From positions 134,316,645 through 134,380,644 of the forward strand of contig NC_079147.1 of NCBI RefSeq assembly GCF_945859685.1: a stretch of DNA of 64,000 bases, in the 5' to 3' direction. Shown piece after piece: positions 33,730 through 44,639 of the stretch. Numbering within the stretch: the first letter of the stretch is position 1; each line of letters begins with the position of its first letter. A program made the translations under genes and the position numbers. This DNA is from Eupeodes corollae. Lineage: Eukaryota; Arthropoda; Insecta; Diptera; Syrphidae. The notes below the pieces were generated by a model that did no database searches, was not told the origin of the DNA, and saw only the letters and a program-made list of their open reading frames with translations.

Positions 33730-34425
33730 GTTTTTCACGTTTTGTAAGGGACACAAACTGGTTACATTGAGCTTAAAAGAAAGCCTCAAGAATGCTTTGG
33801 TTTCACAATGAGCCATTAAACTGGCCTTAGTATGTCCTACTCCTTCATGTACAGCAACTTTTACCTGATATAACCAGGCAACGAAGAATAGCGTCTTTGA
33901 CATATTGTACAATTTTCAGAAAGCAACGTTTATTTTACAAAAAATAAAAACACTTAAAAAAAACTGTTTCTAAAAATTGATATTCGATTCGAATATCTTG
34001 GCAAAAATTAAAGATATTTGCTTCATACTAGTATCATCTTATAAAAAAATAAATAGCCAGTCAAATTTTTATAAAATTCCAACAGTATTATTTTTTTTTT
34101 ATAAAAATCAAAGTTCTTGCGTGGAGCTTTTAAGCATATTTTGATCAAAATAGAATCAATAAAATGTAAAAACTGAGAAATAAAAGAAAAACATGTTTTT
34201 GAAGATTTTAAAATAAAATTGTAGAGATTCACTTCAACATAAAATTTCTTCAGTTTACTAAGGGACCGTTTTGTCTTTGAAACATGTATTCCATAATTTT
34301 TCACGTAAAAATATCGTATGGAAGGGATATTTTGAAGGGACCAAAAACAAAGTTCTTAGAAAATTTAAGCTCAAAATTATTTTCATAAAAATTAATTAAA
34401 ATAGTTGAAGGATTGATTAATTTAA
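33730..34425. other. AT-rich intergenic DNA
   Basis: No supported feature; long A/T runs make short chance ORFs. Confidence 0.4.
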
Positions 34426-34426
34426 A

Positions 34427-35607
34427 AAAAAAGAGGCTGTGATGCGACCTACTCTGATAACTTCCCATCCCGTCTGTCTATTTGTCTTGCTTAAAAGTTT
34501 GTAGGTTTTTGTGTTGGGTTAAAAAAGTTATAAGTTGAATTATTCTTAAATTTTTTTAAATTACAACGTTTTTCATTTAAAGAAATAGTTTAGTTTTAAA
34601 ATCTAGTTTTGTTAAATAGATTTTTAGTCGAAAACAAATTTTTACCAATGGCAAGTAGCATTTTTAAAATTTTTACAAATTAAATGAATGAAATTAATTT
34701 CATTTAGATTTTATTTTTTTTATGAACAACCGGACTGTTGGATTTTTATAAAAAAAAACTACTGAATATCGAAAACAAAATTTTCTGTGAAATAAAGAAA
34801 GTTTAAAGAGAATATTTTTAATTTTTGAAAAGCTATTTTAGTCGAAAGTAAATTTTTACCAAGTTTAAGTATTGTTTTTTTTTTTAGGTTTTTATTTTTT
34901 GTAAAAAGCTGTCAATTAGATTTTTCTCAAAATGTTACTGAATGTTGACAACAATATTTTTAAACAGATAAAAGTAGTTTAAAGCCAATATCTCAAAGCT
35001 TTAAAAAGATATTTGAGTCGAAAGTCAATTTTTACCAACTTTTACTACTTTTTTTGTTTAGATTTTTAGTTTTTGTAACAAAACTGTCAATTCCATTTTT
35101 CTCAAATTTTTTCTAAATTTTGAAACAAAATTTCTTATAAGTATAAATTAGCTGTAAGCCATAATCTCAAATTTTTGAAAAGATATTTGAGTCGAAAATC
35201 AATTATTGCCAACTTTTGTTAAATTATCTTTTAAGTTTTTTTTTTTGTAAAAAAACTGTCTATTCGATTTTTCTCAAAATTTTACCAGTTGTCAAAAACG
35301 TTATTTTCGTTGTACAAAATTGTTTTGGAGATAAAATCATTTTGTTTTCGTTAAATTTTCCTGGAGACACATTTTGTTTTAATTTATAAAACAACCGTTA
35401 AGTGTTTCTTTTTAAATATACATATTTGTTTGGTATTACGTTACAATGTATAACATAAAACTAAATTCAAGACGTACGAACGTACGTACACCCGCACGCA
35501 CAGACATCTTTCCAAAAATCTTTTATTTCGACTCTAGGGACCTTGAAACTTTGAGAAATGTCAAAATCGGACCCAATGCAATAACTTCCTATATGAAGTT
35601 AATAAAT
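34427..35607 (-). repeat. Repeat family A, long copy
   Basis: In plus-strand order: the hairpin end (GAGGCTG, TGATGCGACC, AACTTCCCATCCC at 34432-34471), then about four diverged tandem units of roughly 170-210 bp recognised by AGTCGAAA-xx-AATTTTTACCAA at about 34627, 34840, 35010 and 35190, then the CGTACG-rich block (35472-35500) and the other end (ATAACTTCCTATATGAAGTT at 35580-35599). It is one of the most complete copies and is inverted relative to 45883-47503. Confidence 0.7.
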
Positions 35608-35611
35608 GGTA

Positions 35612-35770
35612 AGTACTAGGCGAATGTGGAATGCTTTGCTATAATCTATCTTTCCCTAACATTGTAATGTTTAGGAATTCAAAATCAATGTACACCGAAA
35701 TCCTAATGCTCACACTATGGCATGTTAAAGGTATACAAACCCCTTTTAGTGTTCGCGTTTCAAAGAACCG
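35612..35770 (+). pseudogene. LINE 3'-end fragment (CR1/Jockey group)
   Basis: GAATGTGGAATGCTTTGCT and the following translation (MWNALL, then VQEFK-NVHRN across a frame slip) match the terminal LINE domain also seen at 13996. The tail CAAACCCCTTTTAGTG resembles the one at 14140. It abuts a family A end. Confidence 0.5.
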
Positions 35771-35879
35771 CATTGTTTGCCATTCTCATGTGGAAGTAAA
35801 ATGTGATTTTTTTTTTCTTTTAAGATCTTTTCAAATGAAATTTACAAAAATTGGTTGCCTAACCTAACCTAGCGGTGAA

Positions 35880-37240
35880 ACTGCAAGCTTGATTACCAAA
35901 TAATCATTAACAAGAGTTACTCTAAACAAAAACAAGTTCGAGATTTGGTTATCTATCAGGAGAAAATTGTATGTAACCTTAGTCACCAATGAGAAGTACC
36001 AGTGTAAGTAGGAGACATTAAGTGTCTTTCTTTATTTTGATCAAATTTTATTTTCTTGATTACAGCGTTTCTATGAAATTTATTATCCTAATCGTCAAAT
36101 ATAAAACAAAAACATAAAAAACAAAAAACTTTCTTTCATTTTAAGGAAGTAAACAATTTCATAAAACTAAAATTTTTACTTTCAAAACCTAAGAATATTA
36201 TCATAAATTATATAAAAAAAATTAAATAAGCAAGGGTAAACATTTTCGCATAAAGATATAAACCTTCGCCTAAACATGCTTTTTTAACCACAAGGGAGTC
36301 CCTAAAAAATTACTTACTGTGCCTCCTATTCGTATATATATGTACATATGTATATACAAGCCTATATTATGTGTGTAGATAGGATGGACTCTTGTAATCT
36401 GCATTTTAACCAAAAATTAAAACAACCAAATTGTCTCGAATCGGTCGGTGTTGGTGGTGGATGGTTTGGCTCGGACAAAAGTTTGAAACACTAATTATAT
36501 TTTCAGTTAGAAAGCACGGAAGACGATTTTTTGCATTAAAAATTGATAGACGGGTGTGGTATCTACCTCAGAAGTTTTAAGCAGCAGTAGCTAAGCCATA
36601 TCCTTCATCCTTATGTATGTTTTATAACCCAAGCTATCACTAAAAGATTCATGGTGCGTTAAGCTTTGTTGTAACGTGCTGAATAAACTTCATGAATAAC
36701 GATGCTCTTTCAGTTTGTGTTAGGGTCTGTGGGGACAGATAACGGAAACGGATACCTACATCTTATTTACAAAAGAAAAAAACAAACATTTTTAAACAAA
36801 AGTAAAAATGGTCACAGGGGGTTGATTAAAGTATTTTGGAAAGTTTTGCTGTTTTTGACGTAGGGTAGACTAACACAATACTATAAAGTAAGGTCTATGA
36901 ACCTATTAAAAAAGATAAAACCATCATTTTGCAGGTCTCAGTTTAATAGAGTTAAAAAAATAACTTTGGAAATCTTTAACAACAGTAAAATAAACTGTAC
37001 AAATGGGTCACATCAAATATATGTTGTAATTTTAAGATATATTGCTTAGACTACTTTGCGTTAAGTTGTTGCTAGATTTTTCTTAGCAACGCAGTTTTTT
37101 TGTATTCTTTTGTTCTTTAAAATTATGGTTGTAAGCTATACAAATGGTAAGAATTATGAATGAATTATGAATTGGAAAAATGGTAAAATACAATATGATA
37201 TTGCATTTGGTGGTGTAGGGATTTTCAATACAAAACAAAA
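35880..37240. other. AT-rich intergenic DNA
   Basis: Nothing supported apart from a TA-rich microsatellite-like patch (TATATATGTACATATGTATAT) near 36335. Confidence 0.4.
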
Positions 37241-37242
37241 AA

Positions 37243-37735
37243 AATGAGGCTGGAATGCGACCCACACCTGTAACTTCAAATCTTGTCTGTCGATTTGTCT
37301 TGCTAAAAACTTTAACAAAATATTTTTAACACTATTTTGTGTGAAATAAATAATTTGAACTCAATATCTTTCTTTGTTCTTCTAATACTTGAGTCGAAAA
37401 CAATTTCTTATCAGTTTATTGTTGTTTTTTTAGGTTTTGTTAAGAAAGTTTTCACTTGAATTTTTTCTAAATATTAACTAAAAATTGAGAACAATATTTT
37501 GCATATGATGATTTCAAAACCAATATTTGAGTATTATTTCTTGAAAGTTTTTTATTCTTACATACATAAATTCAGATAGAATATTTCTAAGAAAATTTAG
37601 GGTGAAATGAAATCATTTTGAAGTCAATATCTTCATTTATTCACGAGATATCGAGAACCAAACATCCGTTTTAAAAAAATTTGAGTACTATTTTTTGCAG
37701 ATTCAATTTTTTAAAAAACTGACATTTTTACAACA
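37243..37735 (-). repeat. Repeat family A fragment (hairpin end and tandem units)
   Basis: GAGGCTGGAATGCGACCCACA and GTCTGTCGATTTGTCTTGC match the hairpin end of family A, followed by diverged tandem units. The CGTACG end is absent; the copy stops at the mariner-type remnant. Confidence 0.6.
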
Positions 37736-38530
37736 GTGTAGGGCTGGAATTCGACATTCGTCAAACTAAGTTGTTAAATCAATTTTTGTTTTAGTTAAAA
37801 GTCTGACAATTAGGAAAATGGATCGCTTAACCATCGCACAATCCACACAAATTATAAAAACCTGTTACAAAAATGGTGATTCTGCCACAGCAACATATTG
37901 TGATTTAAGAGGAGATCATGGTTTTCATAATCTTCCAACTACGTAAGCAAATGGAAAAATTGTGAACAAATTTAAAGAGACTGGATTGGTTACAGATATT
38001 GTGAGGCCTTTGCATCATCGTATCGCTGCTCTAAGTGATAGTGTTGTCGAAGATCCGAGTTTGTCGGTTTTTCGTCGTTCTCAGGAGAAAGGACTATCTT
38101 GCGGCACATTATGGGTTCTTTGCATTTGGATCTACACCTAATTCCATATAAAGTCCAGCTCACACAACAACTGAAGCCAGCTGACCTGTTCGAATGGGTA
38201 TGTTAATAAACAAAATTGTCGCATTTGCGGTTCTAAGAACCCTCTATTAATTAAAGAGACGCCTTTGCATCTACAAAAAGTCACTTTTACTCCTTCGAAA
38301 ACGACAATGGAACGACTGCCACCGACAATTTGAAGCTTGTTTTGCCTGCTATTAAAGAATACGAATGGAGCGAATATTGCTTTATTGCAAGCGACATTTC
38401 CTGGCAGCGTAATTTCTCGTCATGAGGAAATCAACTGGTCACCAAGATCATCATCAAAAAGTGGTCGAAAATTACCCCAAAAGAATTTGCGTGATGGTCA
38501 TTTAAATGATGTAGACTTTCACACATAACA
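37736..38530 (+). pseudogene. Tc1/mariner-type transposase remnant
   Basis: ATG at 37818 opens MDRLTIAQ, then TCYKNGDSATATYCDLRG, and further on KIVNKFKETGLVTDI and DPSLSVFRRSQ, the N-terminal helix-turn-helix region of this transposase family. After a frameshift, segments of the catalytic domain follow (YVNKQNCR-like near 38190, HLQKVTF near 38270). Stops and deletions disable it. The leader TAGGGCTGGAATTCGACAT matches 63-503. Confidence 0.7.
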
Positions 38531-38733
38531 TTCAAGCTTCATAATATCAGAAATATCATGAAAACAAATGTGTACAGTGCCTCCAGCTGGGTAGTTTATG
38601 ATATCAAAAAGGGAAGTTTATTCCTATAAAAGCTAGTAGCTTACCCTTCTTCAAATCTGTCACCTTACTTTTCTGAACGGCGGCGCGGGGTAGATATTAG
38701 ATTGGTATCTACACAATATTTTCGAGCACACTT

Positions 38734-39132
38734 TTAAGGAGAGAGACGAAAAAATCGGTTGGACTCAAAACAGCAAAAAAACCTTCCACAGGACCTTCTT
38801 GCAATAAAAACTCGGAAATTTCTGTTACAAGATTCTTTCCATTGACGATTTAGTTCCTCTTCAGGTAATTTTTTCTTCGAACTACTGCATCCCGGAAAAT
38901 AATCCAAAATTTCCTCGCCACCACCCAACAACTCATTAAGCTCTTCTTGAAGTACATCTTCATCTGGTTCCTCATTCAATCCGTCAGCAGCTCCTATTCT
39001 AGAACGAATTGTAAGTAGACCCAATTCATCTTCGGATTCTAGATCGGTATCTTCATTATTATCCAAAGGTAGTTCCTCAAGCATGTTCAAAATCTCATCA
39101 TCCTTCAATAAAACATTTTGCACAGCTGACAT
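38734..39132 (-). pseudogene. piggyBac-like transposase, N-terminal acidic part
   Basis: The minus-strand frame starts at 39132. It encodes an acidic N-terminus rich in D and E (DDEILNMLEELPL, DTDLESEDELG, EEILDYFPG), as found before the catalytic domain of piggyBac transposases. The catalytic aspartates and the C-terminal zinc domain are missing, so it is a truncated copy. About 290 bp upstream lies a piggyBac-type terminus: CCCTTTGTTAATCGG reading inward from a TTAA at 39427-39430. The opposite end was not found. Confidence 0.6.
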
Positions 39133-39430
39133 AATGCACTTTATAAATAAATGAAATTAATATGAAGAAATAAAATCACTTTCACAGCCCACTTTAGTTT
39201 TTTGGTAAAAATATATAAAAAATCACTAAAATTACAATGTACTCGTATAAAGTGTTTTTCCATAATATGAATATGCAAATCAGCTAAAAACTTAAAAAAA
39301 TTGGCGTAACCGCGCAAAGGGTACTAAGATTAATAATTAACAAAATCAACAAAAAATTACTCCTTTAAAGATTTTATTTGAAGTTGAACATTCTAGTACT
39401 TACAAGTACCGCCGATTAACAAAGGGTTAA
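39133..39430 (-). mobile_element. piggyBac-like 5' end with TTAA target
   Basis: TTAA at 39427-39430 is followed, reading inward on the minus strand, by CCCTTTGTTAATCGGCGG. A second CAAAGGG motif near 39310 in opposite orientation may be a subterminal inverted repeat. TTAA target and CCCT start are hallmarks of piggyBac-type elements. Confidence 0.55.
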
Positions 39431-40999
39431 ATGAATTGTTGATTTAATTTAAATTTCATTTTTATTTATGTTTAAATTTAATTTAATTAGTTTTCGAAAT
39501 GATCGCTGTGAGTAGACTTTTAGGACATTATGGATTTACATAATATCTACGCTTAAAATGCTCATTGACCTTTAGGTTACAAACGGACTTTATGACTTCC
39601 TTGGAACGTTTATAGAATTGAAGTTACCGTGGCGCGAGGGTAAATGTGTCGTGGAACTTGTTCATAATTTTTTAACACAAACTGTAACTAAATGAACGTT
39701 ATAATAGCTTCTTAAAAGAACATAACGTCTATATTTACGATTTGAATTTTTTGAATAAATAAAATGTCTACCTAAGGACATAACAAAAGTTTTAGATTTG
39801 AAGTTATTTTTTGATAAATTGTCCATGGTTTAATAATCTCTTGTATTGTCAGAAGCTTAACATTAAAACCTACATATATTTTATATACATTCACATATTA
39901 AGGATATTTTTTAATTTCTGGACTTGTCCGCATTAATAACTACATTTTGTAACAATTTATAATATGTAAGTGGATTGTGCAATAATGCAAAAAATCCGGT
40001 ATTTTCAAATTTATTAAATCGACTTTGCCTAGAACTTTGCTAAACCAAGTTCCAATATCGTAGACCCTCAAATTTGAGGATCTAAAAAATCGAAGTTTTA
40101 TCTAGGATTTAATTATAAATCAGATTTGTAATGAGTAAGAACTCAGCCGAGTTTTGAAGACTTGAACTTTGTCAAGGATTTGGGCGTGAGTGTCAAAAAA
40201 TCTTTAACAAAATAATTTTACAAGAAACTGTTTTTGCAGTAGGCACATAAGAACTGTAAGTATTTGCATTTTTGAATTTTCGATTTAATTTGTTCATGCA
40301 AATTTAAGTCTCGTCTGCAACGCATTCTTTTGTTAAAGGAAGGTATATCAGTCTATCAATACGGTACCAATACGTATTGAACTTTTTTTCAAGTTCAAAT
40401 CAAAATTGTACAGTATAAAAACTAAAGTAATTATTAGATTCGGTGAAGCATTGTAATTGCTTTATTTGCTTGTTGAATAAAAAAGGTATTTCAAAATGCA
40501 CAAGTTGATGGTAGTTACGTGATGCAATAAGTTCTATTCCTACTTTATGCAGTGTCTAGTTTCTATGTTATACCATGAAGTTCTCTTATATTGATAATCT
40601 CAATCAATTTTTTGAATGCATTTATTTTTCAAATGGTTTTACTGATGCGACTCGAGTGTGTATATATGTTTCCTTTTTTTAAAAATCTGTTGTATACGAG
40701 TAGTATATATAACACAAACAGTGTTGGCTAAAATAAAATCAACTATAATTGCCTCGATTATTAAATAATTAAAAAACTAATTTGGAATTCAATTATTGTA
40801 TATTTTTGTTTTTTTAAAATTTAAACAAATATTTGTAGTTTGTAATGGAAATGAAATAAAACTGTTTTTGCGATAGTTCATGAAATAAAGCACAATAATT
40901 ACAATTAGTTCAATATTAAAAACAAAAGCAAGTTTTAAGAAATACATTTATATTTTTAGTCCTACTAAAATTCAGCTAGTATTTGGTAACAAAGTAGTA
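39431..40999. other. AT-rich intergenic DNA
   Basis: Nothing recognisable was found. Confidence 0.4.
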
Positions 41000-41850
41000 C
41001 CCGTATCATGATGGTTATCGCGTTGGACAGCTCGGCTTGACCCCAGAGTGAAGGGAATTTGCGACATGGCCGTGTTACGGCCGATGATTGTTTATGGTTG
41101 ATGGAAAAGTTTCGGTTGTTCGAGCGGCAGTTTTTACGACGCTATACCGGCTTATATCGAACAGCCGATTCTTACGTGCATTACTATTCCAACGAGGTCC
41201 TATACAACTAGGCTTGAATCAAGAGAATTGACAATTTCGTGATAAAACTCGTTCGAGGTCACATTGCAAGAGCTATGTGTTCGACAAACGACTAGTATTT
41301 TGAGAGTGTACGCTTTTAGACAGATGCGGTCTGATACAGGATTGATTGGTTGTTCCTCTAGTCTACCACGTCAGACGACGAACCGTGGATAGGCGACTCC
41401 TGTATAATCGGGACGTCATGGCACAAGGCGGAACAGAGCTCCTTCGGTTCAGTAGGTCTGTGCCCGAACCGGACCGAACTGATAGGGTGAAGCAGGAGAA
41501 CCAGTTTTGGTGGCTTCAATCGGCACTTGATAGTGGGTAGTTGGGAGGGGGTTTCAATCCTTGGCTGGCTTACATACTTGGTTTTTAGTTTTAGGATTTA
41601 GTTTTAAGTGCAATAGGCATGGTGAAATAACACAACAAACTAAAAAAAAAAATTAAAAAAAAACATGGAATAAGTAGTAAAAAAGGACAACGAAATATGA
41701 AAAACCAAAAATGTTAGGTAGTTAGATTTGCTGTGGTTGCTCTAGTTTTAAGTAGTTTAAAGGTAGAAAAGGTAGTTTATGTTAGTTAAGGACCTAATGT
41801 TAAGTACTTTTTAAGTAAAAATAAAAATGGATATTATTATTATTTTTTTT
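41000..41850 (+). pseudogene. LINE RT C-terminal fragment and 3' tail
   Basis: Across frames: a GVK-like start, RPMIVYGW near 41085, KFRLFERQFLRRYTGLYRT near 41115, FVIKLVRGHIARAMC near 41240, and the clean run VDRRLLYNRDVMAQGGTELL (41350-41540). This order is the C-terminal end of a Jockey-group LINE RT. The non-coding tail ends in ATTATTATTATT at 41833, a typical simple-repeat 3' end. Confidence 0.55.
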
Positions 41851-41912
41851 TTGATTTACTAATGAATAAAAAAACAAATAAAATTGCATTGACGTTAAAT
41901 AGATCTTATAAT

Positions 41913-41944
41913 CTTTTTATGCCAAACCCAAAACCCGGTTTTCG
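41913..41944 (+). repeat. Left terminal inverted repeat
   Basis: This stretch, including GCCAAACCCAAAACCCGG, is inverted at 43382-43414 with a few mismatches. Further GTTTTCG motifs just inside suggest that the terminal repeats extend in degenerate form. Confidence 0.65.
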
Positions 41945-42226
41945 CAAAAATATCGGTTTTCGCCGAAAACCTACATCGAAAACTCAAGTTTTCCCAAACA
42001 TTTTTAGTAAACGACAAGTTTTCGTGACCAACAAATTTTATATAAAACCTCTCGAAAACTAGTTTCAATTCAGAGTTGAACTAAAACAAAAAAAAAACAA
42101 ACCTTTCGAAAAATTCAGCGCTTAAATTAATGTAAACAAAACAGCTGATAGCTGTTGTCAAAACAAATATTTCATTTTGAAATAAAATTGATCGTGGTAA
42201 GTAAGCTTTTTGCTTTTTATTTACAG

Positions 42227-42695
42227 AATATGGAAAATCTCCCAAGGTCGAGAATAAAAGCCCCCGTGACTTTTTGCGGCATTGGTGGTTCTTTTATGAT
42301 CCTCCAAAGTTTCAAACGCTCTTTGTTAAGCGAGTAACTGGGATTCACTATGGCTTCCGGCGTGACGAGGACGAGGAAGACTTGCTCATAGTTCGTAATG
42401 ACGTTTCCTAGGAATGCGTCTTCCAACTCGTCGCCACAAATATGTTCGACGCTTTCGCTTACTACCTGAAGAAAAACTTTCTGGTAACTCCATTCAATCA
42501 CAAGGATTTGGGAGATATGAGAAAGGCGATAAGTTCATTTGTGGAGGAGAATTAGTATCAAAGAAAATTTCTGGTGGAGGCTACGCCGCAGCGGGCTAGG
42601 ACCTATACACGAAATCGTTCAGAATTTTCTATAAGCTGCTTCGACTTCCGCAATACATGGCGATTCTGAAGGCCAAATGCCAACAGAAGCAATAG
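42227..42695 (+). pseudogene. HPF1-like gene fragment (histone PARylation factor)
   Basis: HPF1 is the nuclear partner of PARP1/2 that directs ADP-ribosylation to serine. The frame here reads RHWWFFYDPPKFQTLF, GIHYGFRRDE and NMFDAFAYYLKK, matching the HPF1 core (HW-F-YDPPEFQT, HxGYFRD, DN-F-AV). It ends with FYKLLRLPQYMAILKA in another frame before a stop at 42693. Damage: TAG at 42409-42411, TAG near 42553, a frameshift and loss of the segment between VEEN and the C-terminus. Directly upstream, TTTTTATTTACAG at 42214-42226 looks like an intron 3' end, so the copy came from genomic DNA and not from mRNA. An AATAAA follows near 42739. Confidence 0.7.
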
Positions 42696-42798
42696 TCATA
42701 AGCAGTATTTTGGATTGAGTTTGCTGTGAAAAAAAAGTTTAATAAAATTAATTTTTGTTGTAAAAGTTTTGTTTTTTATTGATTTGATCGTATATTTT

Positions 42799-43271
42799 CT
42801 ACACAATTATCTTCTCTTTGGTGAATTGTTCTGACCGGTTGAAGTGAACAAAGAGGATAGCTGCAGCAAAGCGAGCTTCAAGTTCTTGTTGGTTCATATC
42901 GTGAGCCCATTCCACCCGTCCCCAGAACTGCAGTTGAAACTCTTCTTCGAGATGAGCTAGTGTTACGGCCTTGTCTAAGCTGATATTCTTCTCTATCACA
43001 GCACAGGAAAAGATTATCGACTCAAGGGTGTCGACGGCAAAGAGAGATCCTTAGGAGAATGTTTGCACTTCCAGAATTTGCAAAAATGTGAATCTTGAGA
43101 GAATTCACTGTGTGAAAGGAAGTACTTGGATATTTTCATTTTATCCGCATCCGAGACGGTGGGTGGTGATATACTGTGAGTTTTTTGGATGTTCATATCG
43201 AAACGTTTTTTAAACCACTCAATAAAGGGATCCCATTCGTTCTTTTGGAGCTCGTATAGATCTTTAACTTC
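42799..43271 (-). pseudogene. ATPAF2-like gene fragment (ATP synthase assembly factor)
   Basis: ATPAF2 (Atp12 family) is a mitochondrial chaperone for the F1 alpha subunit. The minus strand reads ELQKNEWDPFIEWFKKRFD near 43250, then in a shifted frame FAVDTLESIIFSCAVIEK, and LEEEFQLQFWGRVEWAHD with ELEARFAAAILFVHF before the stop at 42799-42801. These match the family's conserved C-terminus. A frameshift around 43090 and an altered stretch make it non-functional. GATTTTCAG just before 43271 is a likely intron 3' end, again indicating genomic origin. It is convergent with the HPF1-like fragment. Confidence 0.75.
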
Positions 43272-43381
43272 CTGAAAATCAACTTGATAGTACCTACATA
43301 AGGCTAAACAAATTTAAATGTCAAATGAAAACGTGTAAAAGTTCAGTGTGAATGATTTTCGGTTTTTCGAAAACTTTTTGC

Positions 43382-43414
43382 CGAAAACCCGGTTTTTGGG
43401 TTTGGTGTGAAAAG
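43382..43414 (-). repeat. Right terminal inverted repeat
   Basis: Inverted counterpart of 41913-41944; it contains CCGGTTTTTGGGTTTGGTGTG on the plus strand, nearly complementary to the left end. Confidence 0.65.
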
Positions 43415-43579
43415 CTTATTAGGGCCGAAAGGCATTAGAATTAAGTATTATTGTTTAACTTAGAGTGTCCGTATGGGACCAGTAAGTTAGTTGTAAGTTA
43501 TGGATTATTAGGCTAGTTTTATGAATTTTTGGTTAGCTTTAAAATAGTTTTAAGAAATAATAAATAAAAATGAATACAA

Positions 43580-43880
43580 AAAAAAGTGCGTTGGAGAGGC
43601 ATGCCGGAGGTCTTGGGTTTAATCCCTGATTATGCCACCTATAGTTTTTTTTTTTTCACCGGGACTGCCTTTTGCGAGGAATTGACAAATTCTCCAAGAT
43701 TAATTCTTGTCAGGAAGAGTGCTTTCTCAAATTAGCCGTTCGGATTCAGCTTAATACTGTAGGTCCCCTTCATCCTAGACAACAGCACTCGCACACAGGA
43801 TTGCTTAAGAGTTGTAAATCACTAGGCCTTAGTTCTCAACGGACTGTTACGTCACCCAGTTTATTTATTTTTATTTGGAA
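43580..43880 (+). mobile_element. tRNA-derived SINE
   Basis: GTGCGTTGGAGAGGCATGCC gives an A-box-like part and GGGTTTAATCCC a B box spaced as in tRNA genes; then a T-run and about 200 bp of tRNA-unrelated body, ending in TTTATTTATTTTTATTT (about 43858-43876). The internal Pol III promoter and simple-repeat tail are those of a SINE. The body resembles a dispersed fly SINE as I recall it; this is unverified. Confidence 0.6.
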
Positions 43881-43924
43881 GCAAACCCGGTGTTTTTAAT
43901 CACTTCGGTTGTTTTTTAATTTGA

Positions 43925-44400
43925 TCAAACAGATCGTATTTAACTTTCTATACAAAGCTGTTGTATAGATCAAATTGAAAATTTCGACATTTCTCAAGGT
44001 CCCTAGAGTCTAAATAAAAGATTTTTAGAAAGATGTCTGTGTGTGCGTGTGTACGTACGTTAGTACGTCCGTACGCTCGCGACGTTTTTTCGTCTTTCAA
44101 AGCTTAAAAACAAAAAGAGATATCGACTTCAAATAAATTTTTGTTAAACAGATAATAATGCAGAAAGGGCTCTCAAGAAAATTGAAATTTTTTACCATAG
44201 CAGTTTAAAAAAAAAGTTCAAAATTTCGGCTAACCCTAACTAACTAACTTGAATTAAATTTGTATACAATAAACTGTTACGTGATACCTAACAAGTATAT
44301 TTTTTGGAAAAATTCCAATAAACGTGTTTTCTTATAAATCAAAAAAAAAACTGAACAAAAAATTTGCCACCTCAAAAATTTTCATAACAATCCGACTCCA
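43925..44400 (+). repeat. Repeat family A fragment
   Basis: TTAACTTTCTATAC-AAAGC, TTTCGACATTTCTCAAGGTCC, GATTTTTAGAAAGATGTCTG, the CGTACG core (44048-44082) and ATCGACTTCAAATAAA follow family A in order. It stops before the tandem repeats. Confidence 0.7.
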
Positions 44401-44639
44401 CTAGATATCTGTACGGCCAACGAAATCTCTGATATATAAATCAGTGAATTGTCTTCTCTCTTTGCTGGGTAGTTCATGTCTTGACATTTCATTTAATCAA
44501 GAGATTCTGATTTGTAAGTATCTCTGGCAAACGTCAAATGGTAGAAATTTCTTCTAAGCTGTTTTTTAGAATATTGCTTTTGGTTTGTGTTTTGATTTTG
44601 ATAAATTTGTTTTTTTTTTTTTTTTTTTAAGTGATAATA

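Larger units (their letters stand above)
41913..43414. mobile_element. TIR element carrying two host-gene 3' ends
   Basis: The block is bounded by inverted copies of CTTTTYAYRCCAAACCC-AAAA-CCCGGTTTTCG (41913-41944 and 43382-43414). Between lie the end of an HPF1-like gene (plus) and of an ATPAF2-like gene (minus), tail to tail with 103 bp between their stop codons. No transposase is visible, so it would need help from another element. Flanks CTTATAAT / CTTATTAG could be an imperfect 8-bp target duplication; the superfamily is unknown. That the TIR-bounded unit moved as one is inference. Confidence 0.6.

Noticed and set aside
42414..42599. 61-codon plus-strand frame
   Set aside because: It is a shifted frame of the HPF1-like fragment.
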